Below are positions 31,696-39,740 of a DNA stretch of 64,000 bases, piece by piece. A program made the position numbers and the translations under genes. How positions within the stretch are numbered: position 1 is the first letter of the stretch; the number at the start of each line of letters is the position of its first letter. The stretch lies in assembly GCF_019218295.1 (NCBI RefSeq), contig NZ_JAHUZF010000004.1:310001-374000 (forward strand). Reading direction: 5' to 3'. The notes under the pieces are model-generated. The model had not been told where the DNA came from. It was given only the letters and a program-made list of their open reading frames with translations, and made no database searches. Origin of the DNA: Maritimibacter sp. DP1N21-5. Its GTDB lineage: Bacteria; Pseudomonadota; Alphaproteobacteria; Rhodobacterales; Rhodobacteraceae.

Positions 31696-33171
31696 ATGCT
31701 AGACAGTCCCGACACCGCGCCCACCATCAAGGGCATGTATATCGACGGCCAATGGACGCCCGCGTCCCGCACCTTCGACGACCTGAACCCATCCGACAAT
31801 TCGCTCTATGCGCGCATCCCCGACGGCTCGCCCGCGGACGTGGAAAAGGCGATCGCCGCGGCCAAGGCGGCGTTTCCGGCCTGGTCGGGCCTTGCCTTTC
31901 ACCAGCGCGCCCATGCGCTTCTCAAGATCGCCGAGGTCTGGGACAGGCGGCAGGGTGACTTCATCAACGCCGCCGTGCAGGAAGGCGGCGGCTGGTTCGG
32001 CAAGGGCGTGTTCGAGGCGGGCTACGTGGCCGAGGTGTTCCGTTCGGCCTCGGCGCTTTGCTACCAGAACATCGGTGAAGTGCTGCCGTCCGAGCACCAC
32101 AAATTCATGATGGCCACGCGCTTTCCTCTTGGCGTCGTCAGCGTCATCTCGCCTTGGAACATGCCTGGCATCCTGACGTCGCGCGGTTTTGCCGCGGCCC
32201 TTGCCGTGGGCAACACCGTGGTCCTGAAACCTTCCGAGGACACGCCTTATTCCGGCGGGCTCTACTTCGCCGAGATCCTCGACGAGGCGGGCATTCCGCC
32301 CGGCGTTTTCAACGTCGTCACCTGTAGCCGCGACAGCGTGGGCGCTGTGGGCGACGAGATGATCGAGAACCCCAACGTCAAGGCGGTGTCCTTCACAGGA
32401 TCAACCGCCGTGGGCCGCCACATCGCGGCCAAATGCGGCGCGCATCTGAAGAAAGCCTGCGTGGAGCTGGGCGGCAAGGACTCCATGATCATCCTGGAGG
32501 ATGCCGACCTCGACCATGCGGCGAAGGCCGCGAACTTCGGCTCCTTCATGCATCAGGGACAGGTCTGCATGTCGACCGAAAAGATCCTCGTGCAGGAGCG
32601 CGTCTATGACGATTTCATGGGCCGGTTCCTTGGCCGCGCGGCCAAGCTCAAGACCGGTCACACCCGCGACAAAGACAACGTCATCGGACCGCTCGTGAAC
32701 ACGCGGCAGGCGCTGCGGGTGAAGGCGCTCATTGACGACGCCGTCGCCAAGGGCGCGCGGGTCGAACTGGGGGGCAAGGCCTGGGACAACTTCGTCGAGC
32801 CCACCGTTCTGACCAATGTCACCGCCGAGATGGACATCTGGCATGACGAAACCTTTGGCCCGGTGGTGATCGTCGCCCCCTTCCGCACCGAGGAAGAGGC
32901 CATCGCGCTCAACAACGATACCGAATACGGGCTGACGGCGGCGATCATGACGCAGGACGAAGCCCGCGCCCTTCGCATGGCCGAACATATCGAAACCGGC
33001 ATCTGCCACGTCAACTGCCAGAACATCAACGACGAGCCCCATGTCCCCTTCGGCGGGACCAAGGCGTCAGGCGTGGGCCGTTACGGTGGGCGCTGGTCGC
33101 TCGATGCCTTCACCGAGCTGCGCTGGATCACGCTCGACCGCGGCGGGCGGCATTTCCCGCCGGTCTTCTGA
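31696..33171 (+). CDS. aldehyde dehydrogenase (betaine/phenylacetaldehyde-type)
   Basis: This NAD(P)-dependent aldehyde dehydrogenase has 491 residues. The general base Glu257 is in VELGGKDSM, the nucleophile Cys291 in HQGQVCMSTEK, and SPWNMPGILTSR and DETFGPVVIVAPF are the cofactor and core blocks. It is clearly distinct from the other two aldehyde dehydrogenases in the window. GGGAGAGGAGG lies directly before ATG 31696. It lies 15 bases after the livF stop codon, so it is in the same operon and probably handles a breakdown product of the transported compound. Confidence 0.93.
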   Translation: MLDSPDTAPTIKGMYIDGQWTPASRTFDDLNPSDNSLYARIPDGSPADVEKAIAAAKAAFPAWSGLAFHQRAHALLKIAEVWDRRQGDFINAAVQEGGGWFGKGVFEAGYVAEVFRSASALCYQNIGEVLPSEHHKFMMATRFPLGVVSVISPWNMPGILTSRGFAAALAVGNTVVLKPSEDTPYSGGLYFAEILDEAGIPPGVFNVVTCSRDSVGAVGDEMIENPNVKAVSFTGSTAVGRHIAAKCGAHLKKACVELGGKDSMIILEDADLDHAAKAANFGSFMHQGQVCMSTEKILVQERVYDDFMGRFLGRAAKLKTGHTRDKDNVIGPLVNTRQALRVKALIDDAVAKGARVELGGKAWDNFVEPTVLTNVTAEMDIWHDETFGPVVIVAPFRTEEEAIALNNDTEYGLTAAIMTQDEARALRMAEHIETGICHVNCQNINDEPHVPFGGTKASGVGRYGGRWSLDAFTELRWITLDRGGRHFPPVF

Positions 33172-33184
33172 GAAAGGAAACGTC

Positions 33185-34747
33185 ATGACTGCGATCGGAT
33201 GGATCATTCTCCTTATCGTCGCCGCCGCCGTTCTGGTCGCGCTCGCCGCGTGGTTCTATGAACGGGCGACGAACGAGATCAGCCTCGTGAAGACGGGGGT
33301 CGGGGGCCGAAAGGTCGTCATCGACGGCGGCACGCTGGCAATCCCCTATTTCCACGAGATCAGCCGCGTGAACATGCAGACGATCCGCATGGACGTGGTC
33401 CGGCGCGGCAATTCCGCCCTCATCACCAAGGACCGGATGCGCGTCGATGTGGGGGCGGAGTTCTATGCCTCCGTCGTGCCTGAGCCCGACGCGATTGCGC
33501 GGGCGGCCCAGACGCTCGGGCGGCGCACGTTCCAGCCTGACGAGCTGAAGGGTCTGATCGACGGCATGATGATCGACGCGCTGCGCACCGTGGCCGCCCA
33601 GATGACGATGGACGAGCTGCACGAAAACCGCGCGGAGTTTGTGCGCGAGGTGCGCGACATCCTGGGTGAAACCCTGATGCGCTATGGCCTGCAACTCGAC
33701 AGCGTATCGCTGACGGATTTCGACCAGACGCCCTTCAACACGCTGGATGAAACCAACGCTTTCAACGCGGTGGGCATGCGCAAGCTTGCCGAGGTGATCG
33801 CCAAGTCCAAGCGCGAGCGCGCCCAGATCGAGGGCGACAGCGAGGTGGAGGTCCGGCGCACCGCGATGGAGGCCACCCGCCGGAAGCTCGAGATCGACCT
33901 TGAGGAACGTCGGGCCGAGATCGCGCAGGCGCAGGAGGTCGAGACGCTTCTGGCCGCGCAACTGGCCGAGGTGGCGAGCCGCAAGGCCGATGCCGAACGC
34001 GAGGCCGCGCATGCCCGCATACGAATGGAGCAGGAAATCCAGTCCGCCGACATCGCCCGGGAACTGACGATCCGGCAGGCCGAGATTTCACAGGAGCGGG
34101 CGCTCCAGATTGCCGAGCAGGAGCGGCAGATCCAGATCTCGGCCAAGTCGCAGGAAGAAAGCCGCGCCCGCGCCGATGCCGATACCGCGCGCGCCGAGGC
34201 GGTGAAGGCCGAAGAGGCCATCCAAACCGCGCGCCAGATGGCAGAAGCCGAACGGCGCAAGGCCGTGGCGCTCTTGGCGGCTCAACAAGATGCCGAGACG
34301 GCAGCCACCCGCGCCCGGATCGCGGCGGAAAGCGACAAGGCTACGGCGAAGGACCGGTCCGAGGCCAAACGCGAGGAAGCCGAGGCGCTCAAGTTCCTCA
34401 AGCTTGCCGAGGTCGAGGCCGAAGCCGCCCGCATCGAGGCCCAGAACGCACGCTCCGATGCGCTCGCGGCGCTCGAGATGGAGAAGATGCGGCTGGAGGC
34501 CATGCCGGGGATCGTCAGCCAGATGGTGAAGCCCGCCGAAAAGATCGACAGCATCACCATCCACCAGATCAACGGCCTTGGGGCGCGTGGTCAGGGCGGC
34601 GGCGAGGCGACGGAACGCGGCACGCCCGTGTCCCAGATCGTCGACTCCATCCTCGACCTCGCCGTATCGGCCCCGGCCATGAACCGTCTGGGCGACATGA
34701 TCGGAAGTCATGTTGCCGGGAAGAGCACGACAGGCAAGACGGACTAA
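33185..34747 (+). CDS. flotillin family protein (SPFH domain)
   Basis: This membrane-anchored SPFH protein has 520 residues. An N-terminal transmembrane segment (about 4-24, IGWIILLIVAAAVLVALAAW) is followed by the SPFH/band-7 domain to about 210. A long Ala/Glu/Arg-rich coiled coil runs from about 200 to 450 and a flotillin-like end contains KPAEKIDSITIHQINGLG. Flotillins build membrane scaffolds that organise transporters and signalling proteins. ATG 33185 is preceded by AGAAAGGAA. It is 13 bases after the aldehyde dehydrogenase stop codon and ends the LIV operon before a strong terminator. A role in organising the transporter is suggested only by position. Confidence 0.92.
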   Translation: MTAIGWIILLIVAAAVLVALAAWFYERATNEISLVKTGVGGRKVVIDGGTLAIPYFHEISRVNMQTIRMDVVRRGNSALITKDRMRVDVGAEFYASVVPEPDAIARAAQTLGRRTFQPDELKGLIDGMMIDALRTVAAQMTMDELHENRAEFVREVRDILGETLMRYGLQLDSVSLTDFDQTPFNTLDETNAFNAVGMRKLAEVIAKSKRERAQIEGDSEVEVRRTAMEATRRKLEIDLEERRAEIAQAQEVETLLAAQLAEVASRKADAEREAAHARIRMEQEIQSADIARELTIRQAEISQERALQIAEQERQIQISAKSQEESRARADADTARAEAVKAEEAIQTARQMAEAERRKAVALLAAQQDAETAATRARIAAESDKATAKDRSEAKREEAEALKFLKLAEVEAEAARIEAQNARSDALAALEMEKMRLEAMPGIVSQMVKPAEKIDSITIHQINGLGARGQGGGEATERGTPVSQIVDSILDLAVSAPAMNRLGDMIGSHVAGKSTTGKTD

Positions 34748-34775
34748 CCGCGAAACCCTCGCGGCGGGCGAAAAA

Positions 34776-34813
34776 TTGGGCGTCCGCCGTGGCATCGGCG
34801 TGACGCCCATTTT
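34776..34813 (+). terminator. strong rho-independent terminator after the flotillin gene
   Basis: GGGCGT and ACGCCC flank an inner CGCCG/CGGCG pairing around a small loop, and the hairpin is followed by ATTTT and preceded by AAAAATT, so it can work in both directions. It closes the transporter/dehydrogenase/flotillin operon, 29 bases after the stop codon. Confidence 0.85.
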
Positions 34814-34910
34814 CCGTGGAGTTGCTCTAGGACGGTGCCGCAAAGTGATGCTAGGCTCGCTTCATGGCCGGCCTGGGCCGGCGCATTTGACAAGCAACGG
34901 GACCATATTC

Positions 34911-35528
34911 ATGCGACTTTCTTCTGCTGCTCTCGGAATTTTTCTCGCGACTTTCGGAACGGCACGGGCTCAGGTTTCGCTCGACGATCTCGACGCGGCC
35001 ACCTCCGCCCGTGACAGCGAACTGTCCGCCTTTCAGGAAAGGCTCAATGACCCCGACCCGGAAAAGGCGCTGGCCGTCATGTCGATCCTGATCCGCGACG
35101 GCGACGCGGATCAGCGGCGAATGGCGATCCGGCACGGGCTTTACTCCACCGACAGTGCGATCCGCGCCACGGTCCTGCGGTCGATCTTCGATTCCAAGCC
35201 GACGCTGGTGCTGGAGTTCGACCCCGTGGATGAGGAACCCCACGCCTATTACGCCCGCGACATCAACAATGCGAACGGCACCATCGGGGCCGACAACATG
35301 GGGCAGGTGATGAAGAAACTCGTCGGCTACGACGAAAAGGAGGCCTGCTGGACCGTGCAGGGGAACGGCAGTTCGACCCCCTGCATCATCCGGATGCGCG
35401 GGGAAGTCGTCAGCGTCTGGTTCGGCGGCTCCTGGGGGCAATACGTGCTGAACGCCAGTGGCCAGCTCGAGGGCGAGCAATCGCTGACGGGGGTCCTCAC
35501 CAAGGGTCGCATCGACCTGACGGAGTGA
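34911..35528 (+). CDS. exported protein of unknown function, helical-repeat-like
   Basis: I do not recognise the family. The protein has 205 residues: a signal peptide (MRLSSAALGIFLATFGTARAQ, cleaved after ARAQ) followed by an N-terminal helical region resembling one or two HEAT-type repeats (LNDPDPEKALAVMSILIRDGDADQRRMAIRHGL). The C-terminal half is beta-rich with two Cys (CWTVQ and CIIRM), possibly disulfide-bonded in the periplasm, and a Gly/Trp-rich strand near VWFGGSWGQYV. It is preceded by the terminator at 34776, so it has its own promoter. It is convergent with the trypsin-like protease gene, with one base between stop codons. Confidence 0.75.
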   Translation: MRLSSAALGIFLATFGTARAQVSLDDLDAATSARDSELSAFQERLNDPDPEKALAVMSILIRDGDADQRRMAIRHGLYSTDSAIRATVLRSIFDSKPTLVLEFDPVDEEPHAYYARDINNANGTIGADNMGQVMKKLVGYDEKEACWTVQGNGSSTPCIIRMRGEVVSVWFGGSWGQYVLNASGQLEGEQSLTGVLTKGRIDLTE

Positions 35529-35529
35529 G

Positions 35530-36615
35530 CTATTCCACCACGATCGAGTCGATCCGGGCCGGTGAGCCGCCGCCCCACGTCGAGGTGATCTTGATTGTCA
35601 GCCGTTTGACGAAGCGTTCCTGAACCTTGACGTCATAGATCCCGTCGGGCGACATCTCGTAGCTCGGGAAGGGGCTCGGCCTGCGAACCGCCCCATCGGT
35701 GGCGTCGGTTGAAATCTCGATCCCGCGCGGGACGGAAGCCGCATCGTCGGGCTTGGACAGGATGGTGATTCGGCGCAGACGGTCGTCTTCGGGCAGGGTC
35801 AGCTCCAGCACGATCGGCGTGCTTGCGGTCAGCGGAGCCACGTATGCGCCCTGTCCCAAAAGCATCTGCGTGGGGTCGGCCGTGCCTTCGACCGGATGCA
35901 CCGACCAGCTCGTCACCTCGATCGCCTTGCCCTCTGTGGCCGCCTCCGGCAGTGCGCCGCCGCTTTCGCAACCGGGCATCGTCGGATCGGCGCAGGGGTC
36001 GCCTTCCTGCATTTCGCCCATGATCCGCGACACGCGGTTGACGATCTCGTCCATCCGAAGCGCCCAGGCCTGCCCGGCGTTGGCCGCATCCGTCACCATG
36101 CCGACCGGCTTATCTCCGTCGAAGAGGAACGCCCCGCTCGTGCCACCGAAAAGGTCGGCCTCTTCGTTGCCCTCAGGCGCAATCTCGATCTGCTGGAAGG
36201 TCAGCGTGCGGATGACGACCTGCCGCCCCTCGGTCGAGGCCTGCCGTGCGCGGCGCATGGTGACCGGCATCCCGACCTTGAGGCTCTGCGACAATCGGCG
36301 GGGAAGGCCGGACCACTCCGGGCCGCAATCCGCCGTGATGCTGCCCCGTACGAGTCCCACCGACAGGTCGGCGTTGTCGCTTGCCTTGTAGAGGATCTTG
36401 GCCGTCCCGATGCGGTTTCCGCCCGGTTCGGTGATCTGGATCCCTTCAAAGCGGATACCGTGCAGATGGGTCGGCAGGACCACGAAACAGTTGCCCTTGC
36501 TCTGGAACAGAAACCCCGATCCGGACCCGTCACCGATGACCACCATTTGTGCCTGCGCCGGCTGCGCGGAAACTAGGAAGAAAACCCAAACTGCGATATG
36601 ATGAAGGTATTTCAT
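35530..36615 (-). CDS. exported trypsin-like serine protease with C-terminal beta-sandwich domain
   Basis: The protein has 361 residues. A signal peptide (MKYLHHIAVWVFFLVSAQPAQAQ) is followed by a trypsin-like domain of about 190 residues: GSGSGFLF, a histidine in LPTHLHG, and the serine motif FGGTSGAFLF with GMVTDA after it. The catalytic Asp is not certain, perhaps in NADLSVGL. The C-terminal ~130 residues look like a galactose-binding/F5-8C-type beta-sandwich (TPIVLELTLPEDDRLRRITIL, ending ARIDSIVVE). ATG 36615 is chosen because the signal peptide begins there; no clear Shine-Dalgarno site is seen, and an upstream start would spoil the signal. It is divergent from the next gene with only 26 bases between starts. 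Confidence 0.78.
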   Translation of the reverse strand: MKYLHHIAVWVFFLVSAQPAQAQMVVIGDGSGSGFLFQSKGNCFVVLPTHLHGIRFEGIQITEPGGNRIGTAKILYKASDNADLSVGLVRGSITADCGPEWSGLPRRLSQSLKVGMPVTMRRARQASTEGRQVVIRTLTFQQIEIAPEGNEEADLFGGTSGAFLFDGDKPVGMVTDAANAGQAWALRMDEIVNRVSRIMGEMQEGDPCADPTMPGCESGGALPEAATEGKAIEVTSWSVHPVEGTADPTQMLLGQGAYVAPLTASTPIVLELTLPEDDRLRRITILSKPDDAASVPRGIEISTDATDGAVRRPSPFPSYEMSPDGIYDVKVQERFVKRLTIKITSTWGGGSPARIDSIVVE

Positions 36616-36641
36616 GGGGATGTAGGGCTGGGGGTGAAGGG

Positions 36642-37358
36642 ATGTTTGCAAAGATATTGGGGGTAGGGGGCGTTCTGGTCGGACTGTCCTCCTCGACAAG
36701 CCTTGCACAGGAGATTACGCGCGACAACAGTCACGAGGCCTTCGTCGAAGTGAAATCCGAGAACTCGCAAGTGTCCGGCGACGTGATCCTTGGCGCCATG
36801 CTGATCGGGGACGACGTGTTTCCGCAGGTGCCGAATGTCGTCACCCCGCCCGGAGCCTGGCTGGCACGCAACGAACCCGCCAAGGCCTGCGTGCGCATCG
36901 TCGCCAAGGATGGCCGCTACATCGCCGAGAACGCCTATACCATTCCGGCGGGCTTCGCGGGGGAACGGGCCGATTTCACCTATGACGGCGAGCTTCCCGA
37001 TTTCCTCCAGAACCGGAAATCCGTGATCCGGGTCACGAGCGGCGAATGCACGGCGCAGAACCCGACCCTTGTTCCGGCCTCCTGGGCCGATGCCGGTGCG
37101 ACCACTGCGACGACCCTCAACCTCTTCGTGAACGCGGCCGGCAACTTCACCGCCGTCGCAGTCGGGGATGGCACGAGGTTCTTCGAGCCCTGCCGCGACG
37201 TGACCGAGGCCACCGGGCTCAAATACACGACCATCTGTGAAATCCCGGTCGAGGTTCTGGCAGAGGCCGCCGATCCCATCGAACTGACCTTCCTCATTTC
37301 GCGCAACAACACCGAGGAACGGTTCGCCGCAACCGTCATGCAGGTCTTCCGGAAATGA
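36642..37358 (+). CDS. exported protein of unknown function
   Basis: I do not recognise the family. The protein has 238 residues with an N-terminal signal (MFAKILGVGGVLVGLSSSTSLAQ). The mature part is beta-rich with several Cys (KACVRIV, SGECTAQ, EPCRDV, TTICEIPV), which fits a periplasmic fold held by disulfides. GGTGAAGGG precedes ATG 36642. Its stop codon overlaps the start of the next membrane-protein gene by four bases, so the two are co-translated. Together with the divergent protease and the 205-residue protein it forms a compact group of envelope genes. There is no evidence for a catalytic site. Confidence 0.75.
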   Translation: MFAKILGVGGVLVGLSSSTSLAQEITRDNSHEAFVEVKSENSQVSGDVILGAMLIGDDVFPQVPNVVTPPGAWLARNEPAKACVRIVAKDGRYIAENAYTIPAGFAGERADFTYDGELPDFLQNRKSVIRVTSGECTAQNPTLVPASWADAGATTATTLNLFVNAAGNFTAVAVGDGTRFFEPCRDVTEATGLKYTTICEIPVEVLAEAADPIELTFLISRNNTEERFAATVMQVFRK

Positions 37359-38344
37359 CGGCTGAAACCGAGGCGGCGACCGTCACCGATGCGAACAGCA
37401 AGGCGGTCGTCACACGCGCAAGGGAGCGGCACCTCAAAGTGCTCAAACGGTGGCTCAGGGTGGCGATCACCTTGGCCGTGGTGGCGCTCGGGCTGATCCT
37501 CAATCCGCTCTACCAGCGGCATTTCGACCGGAGCATCCTTCTCGAGGCCAACAGCGGGGCCGTCGAGGTGACCCTGAGCGAAGAGGTCGGTGGCAAGTCC
37601 TTCGAGAACGCGGCCCTGTGCCAGCGCCGCGACCGCCCCGACTTCAACGCGACGGGGGGCGAATACGGCTGCCTCGGGTCCATGTTCGAAGTCGTGCGGC
37701 CCGAAGGTCCCTTCGTGTTGTCCTTCCCCGCCGGCACCCGGCTCAAGTTCGAGAGCCGGCCCGGGCGACTGGATATCGCGATCGCGAGCCTCCCGGAAAG
37801 CGCGAAGGGAACGCCGCTCGCAAAGCTGGAAAGTGGGCGGATTATCCTCGAGGGCGATGGTCTGTCGTCCTTCGGACACTTTCTCGGGCGCGGAACGCTC
37901 CGGATCGGGGCGCCCTTCGGGAACGTGGACGAGGTGCCGCTGATCGACGCGAACTATCAGGTCAACGCGAAGTCGGTGATCTCGATCCTCAGCCTGCGCG
38001 GCGGCCCGACCGTGGTGCAGGACGGGAGGATCCAGTCCGGCGCGATCCTGACCTTCACGGCGGCCAATCCCCCGCGGGACGCCGAAAGCGATGCCGATCA
38101 CCTCGTGCCGGCGCGGGTCAATATCGCGATCCCGGACCCGGAGGAGACCGGCCTCATGCGGGTAAGTGCCCTGTCGGATTACACTACGGTCGATCTTCTG
38201 GTGGACCATTTCCTTGCCGAGCCAATCCTGATCCGGCCCTCCTTGATCGGTGCGGTGGCCAACGACCCGGTGCTGATCCTCATGGCTTTTCTCGTCGGCG
38301 GGCTGATCGGGTTCTTCCAATGGGTCTGGCCCAAGGAGGGTTGA
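37355..38344 (+). CDS. membrane-anchored protein of unknown function with two terminal transmembrane segments
   Basis: I do not recognise the family. The protein has 329 residues: a cytoplasmic N-terminal tail with basic residues, a transmembrane segment at about 36-52 (VAITLAVVALGLILNPL), a large periplasmic beta-rich region (about 60-295) with a Cys pair, and a second transmembrane segment near the C-terminus (VLILMAFLVGGLIGFFQWVW). The layout suggests an inner-membrane anchor with a periplasmic domain that could interact with the exported partner encoded upstream. ATG 37355 overlaps that gene's stop codon by four bases. It is the last gene before the SOS-type promoter of the DNA-repair pair. 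Confidence 0.75.
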   Translation: MTAETEAATVTDANSKAVVTRARERHLKVLKRWLRVAITLAVVALGLILNPLYQRHFDRSILLEANSGAVEVTLSEEVGGKSFENAALCQRRDRPDFNATGGEYGCLGSMFEVVRPEGPFVLSFPAGTRLKFESRPGRLDIAIASLPESAKGTPLAKLESGRIILEGDGLSSFGHFLGRGTLRIGAPFGNVDEVPLIDANYQVNAKSVISILSLRGGPTVVQDGRIQSGAILTFTAANPPRDAESDADHLVPARVNIAIPDPEETGLMRVSALSDYTTVDLLVDHFLAEPILIRPSLIGAVANDPVLILMAFLVGGLIGFFQWVWPKEG

Positions 38345-38490
38345 CGCCGCCCCCTACGGCTTAGCCGAGGCGCGTCCACCCGTTCATTGCCTCAGCGAAC
38401 CAATCGGCGACGTGACCGCGCTTAGCGTGTTGGTCGAGCAGTGAATGACGCGGAAATGAGTGCTGGAGTCTCTTGTCGTTGGCTGGATGA

Positions 38491-38505
38491 GAACATAAAG
38501 TGAAC
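38491..38505. promoter_or_regulatory. LexA (SOS) box upstream of the radical SAM/UdgX operon
   Basis: GAAC-ATAAAGT-GAAC is the reverse complement of GTTC-N7-GTTC, the LexA site used by Rhodobacter, Caulobacter and other alphaproteobacteria. It ends two bases before the ATG at 38508, so LexA would block the promoter or early transcript and the repair genes should be induced by DNA damage. Confidence 0.8.
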
Positions 38506-38507
38506 GC

Positions 38508-39740
38508 ATGGCGCGGACACTGGACCAGAAACTCGCGATTCTCTCGGATGCGGCGAAATATGACGCCTCCTGCGCGTCAAGCGGCGGGTCACGCCGGGAT
38601 TCCAGCGATGGCAAGGGGATCGGGTCGGTCACCGGGTCAGGCATCTGCCATGCCTATGCGCCGGACGGGCGCTGCATCAGCCTGCTCAAGATCCTGATGA
38701 CCAACTTCTGCATCTATGATTGTGCCTATTGCGTGAACCGGGTGTCTTCGAACGTGGAGCGTGCGCGCTTCAGCCCCGAGGAAGTCGTGCATCTCACGCT
38801 CGAGTTCTATCGGCGGAACTATATCGAGGGCTTGTTCCTGTCCTCCGGGATCATCCGGTCGCCCGATGACACGATGGCCGACATGGTGCGCATCGCGCGG
38901 ATGCTACGGCAGGACCATCATTTTCGGGGCTATATCCACCTCAAGACCATCCCCGACGCGGACCCGCGTTTGATCGAGGAGGCGGGGCGCCATGCCGACC
39001 GGCTGTCGATCAACGTGGAGCTCCCGACAGATACCGCCGTTCGCGATCTCGCGCCCGAAAAAAACCCCGACCGTATCCGGCGTGCAATGGCCGATGTGCG
39101 TGTGCTGAAAGAGGCGTCACAGGACAAGACCGCCACTGGCAAACGTCCGCCCCGCTTTGCGCCGGCCGGGCAATCGACGCAGATGATCGTCGGGGCCGAC
39201 GGGGCGAACGATGCGACGATCTTGAAGGCCTCCACCCGGCTTTATGCGAGCTATGACCTCAAGCGCGTCTACTATTCTGCCTTCTCCCCGATCCCGGACG
39301 CGAGCGCCCACCTCCCTCTCGTCCAACCGCCGCTTCAGCGCGAACACCGTCTGTATCAGGCCGACTGGCTCATGCGGTTCTATGGCTTCGAGGCGGGCGA
39401 GATCACGGCAGGGCAGGGCGACGGGAACCTCGCCCTCGACGTCGATCCGAAGCTCGCCTGGGCGTTGGGGCAACGACATCTGTTCCCGGTCGAGGTGAAC
39501 CGGGCGGACAAGGACATGCTGCTCAGGGTGCCGGGCTTCGGAACCAAGACCGTGACCCGGATCGTCGCCGTGCGGCGCCATCGCACCCTGCGTTACGAGG
39601 ACCTCGTCCGGATGGGCGCGAACCTGAAACACGCCCGGCCCTTCATCTCACTCCCGGGTTGGTCGCCCCGGACACTTGCCGACAGCGCCGACCTGCGCGC
39701 GCGGTTCGCGCCGCCGCCCGAGCAACTGCGGCTCATCTGA
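38508..39740 (+). CDS. putative DNA modification/repair radical SAM protein
   Basis: This 410-residue protein belongs to the radical SAM family that co-occurs with UdgX. The 4Fe-4S cluster motif is C68-x3-C72-x2-C75 (FCIYDCAYC), followed by a TIM-barrel core with EGLFLSSGI. The C-terminal region has a helix-hairpin-helix (LLRVPGFGTKTVTRIVAVRR), which suggests DNA or nucleic-acid binding. The reaction is not known for the family. ATG 38508 is only two bases from a LexA box, so the message may have a very short leader. Its stop codon overlaps the UdgX ATG by one base (TGATG). The pairing and SOS control support a repair function. Confidence 0.9.
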   Translation: MARTLDQKLAILSDAAKYDASCASSGGSRRDSSDGKGIGSVTGSGICHAYAPDGRCISLLKILMTNFCIYDCAYCVNRVSSNVERARFSPEEVVHLTLEFYRRNYIEGLFLSSGIIRSPDDTMADMVRIARMLRQDHHFRGYIHLKTIPDADPRLIEEAGRHADRLSINVELPTDTAVRDLAPEKNPDRIRRAMADVRVLKEASQDKTATGKRPPRFAPAGQSTQMIVGADGANDATILKASTRLYASYDLKRVYYSAFSPIPDASAHLPLVQPPLQREHRLYQADWLMRFYGFEAGEITAGQGDGNLALDVDPKLAWALGQRHLFPVEVNRADKDMLLRVPGFGTKTVTRIVAVRRHRTLRYEDLVRMGANLKHARPFISLPGWSPRTLADSADLRARFAPPPEQLRLI

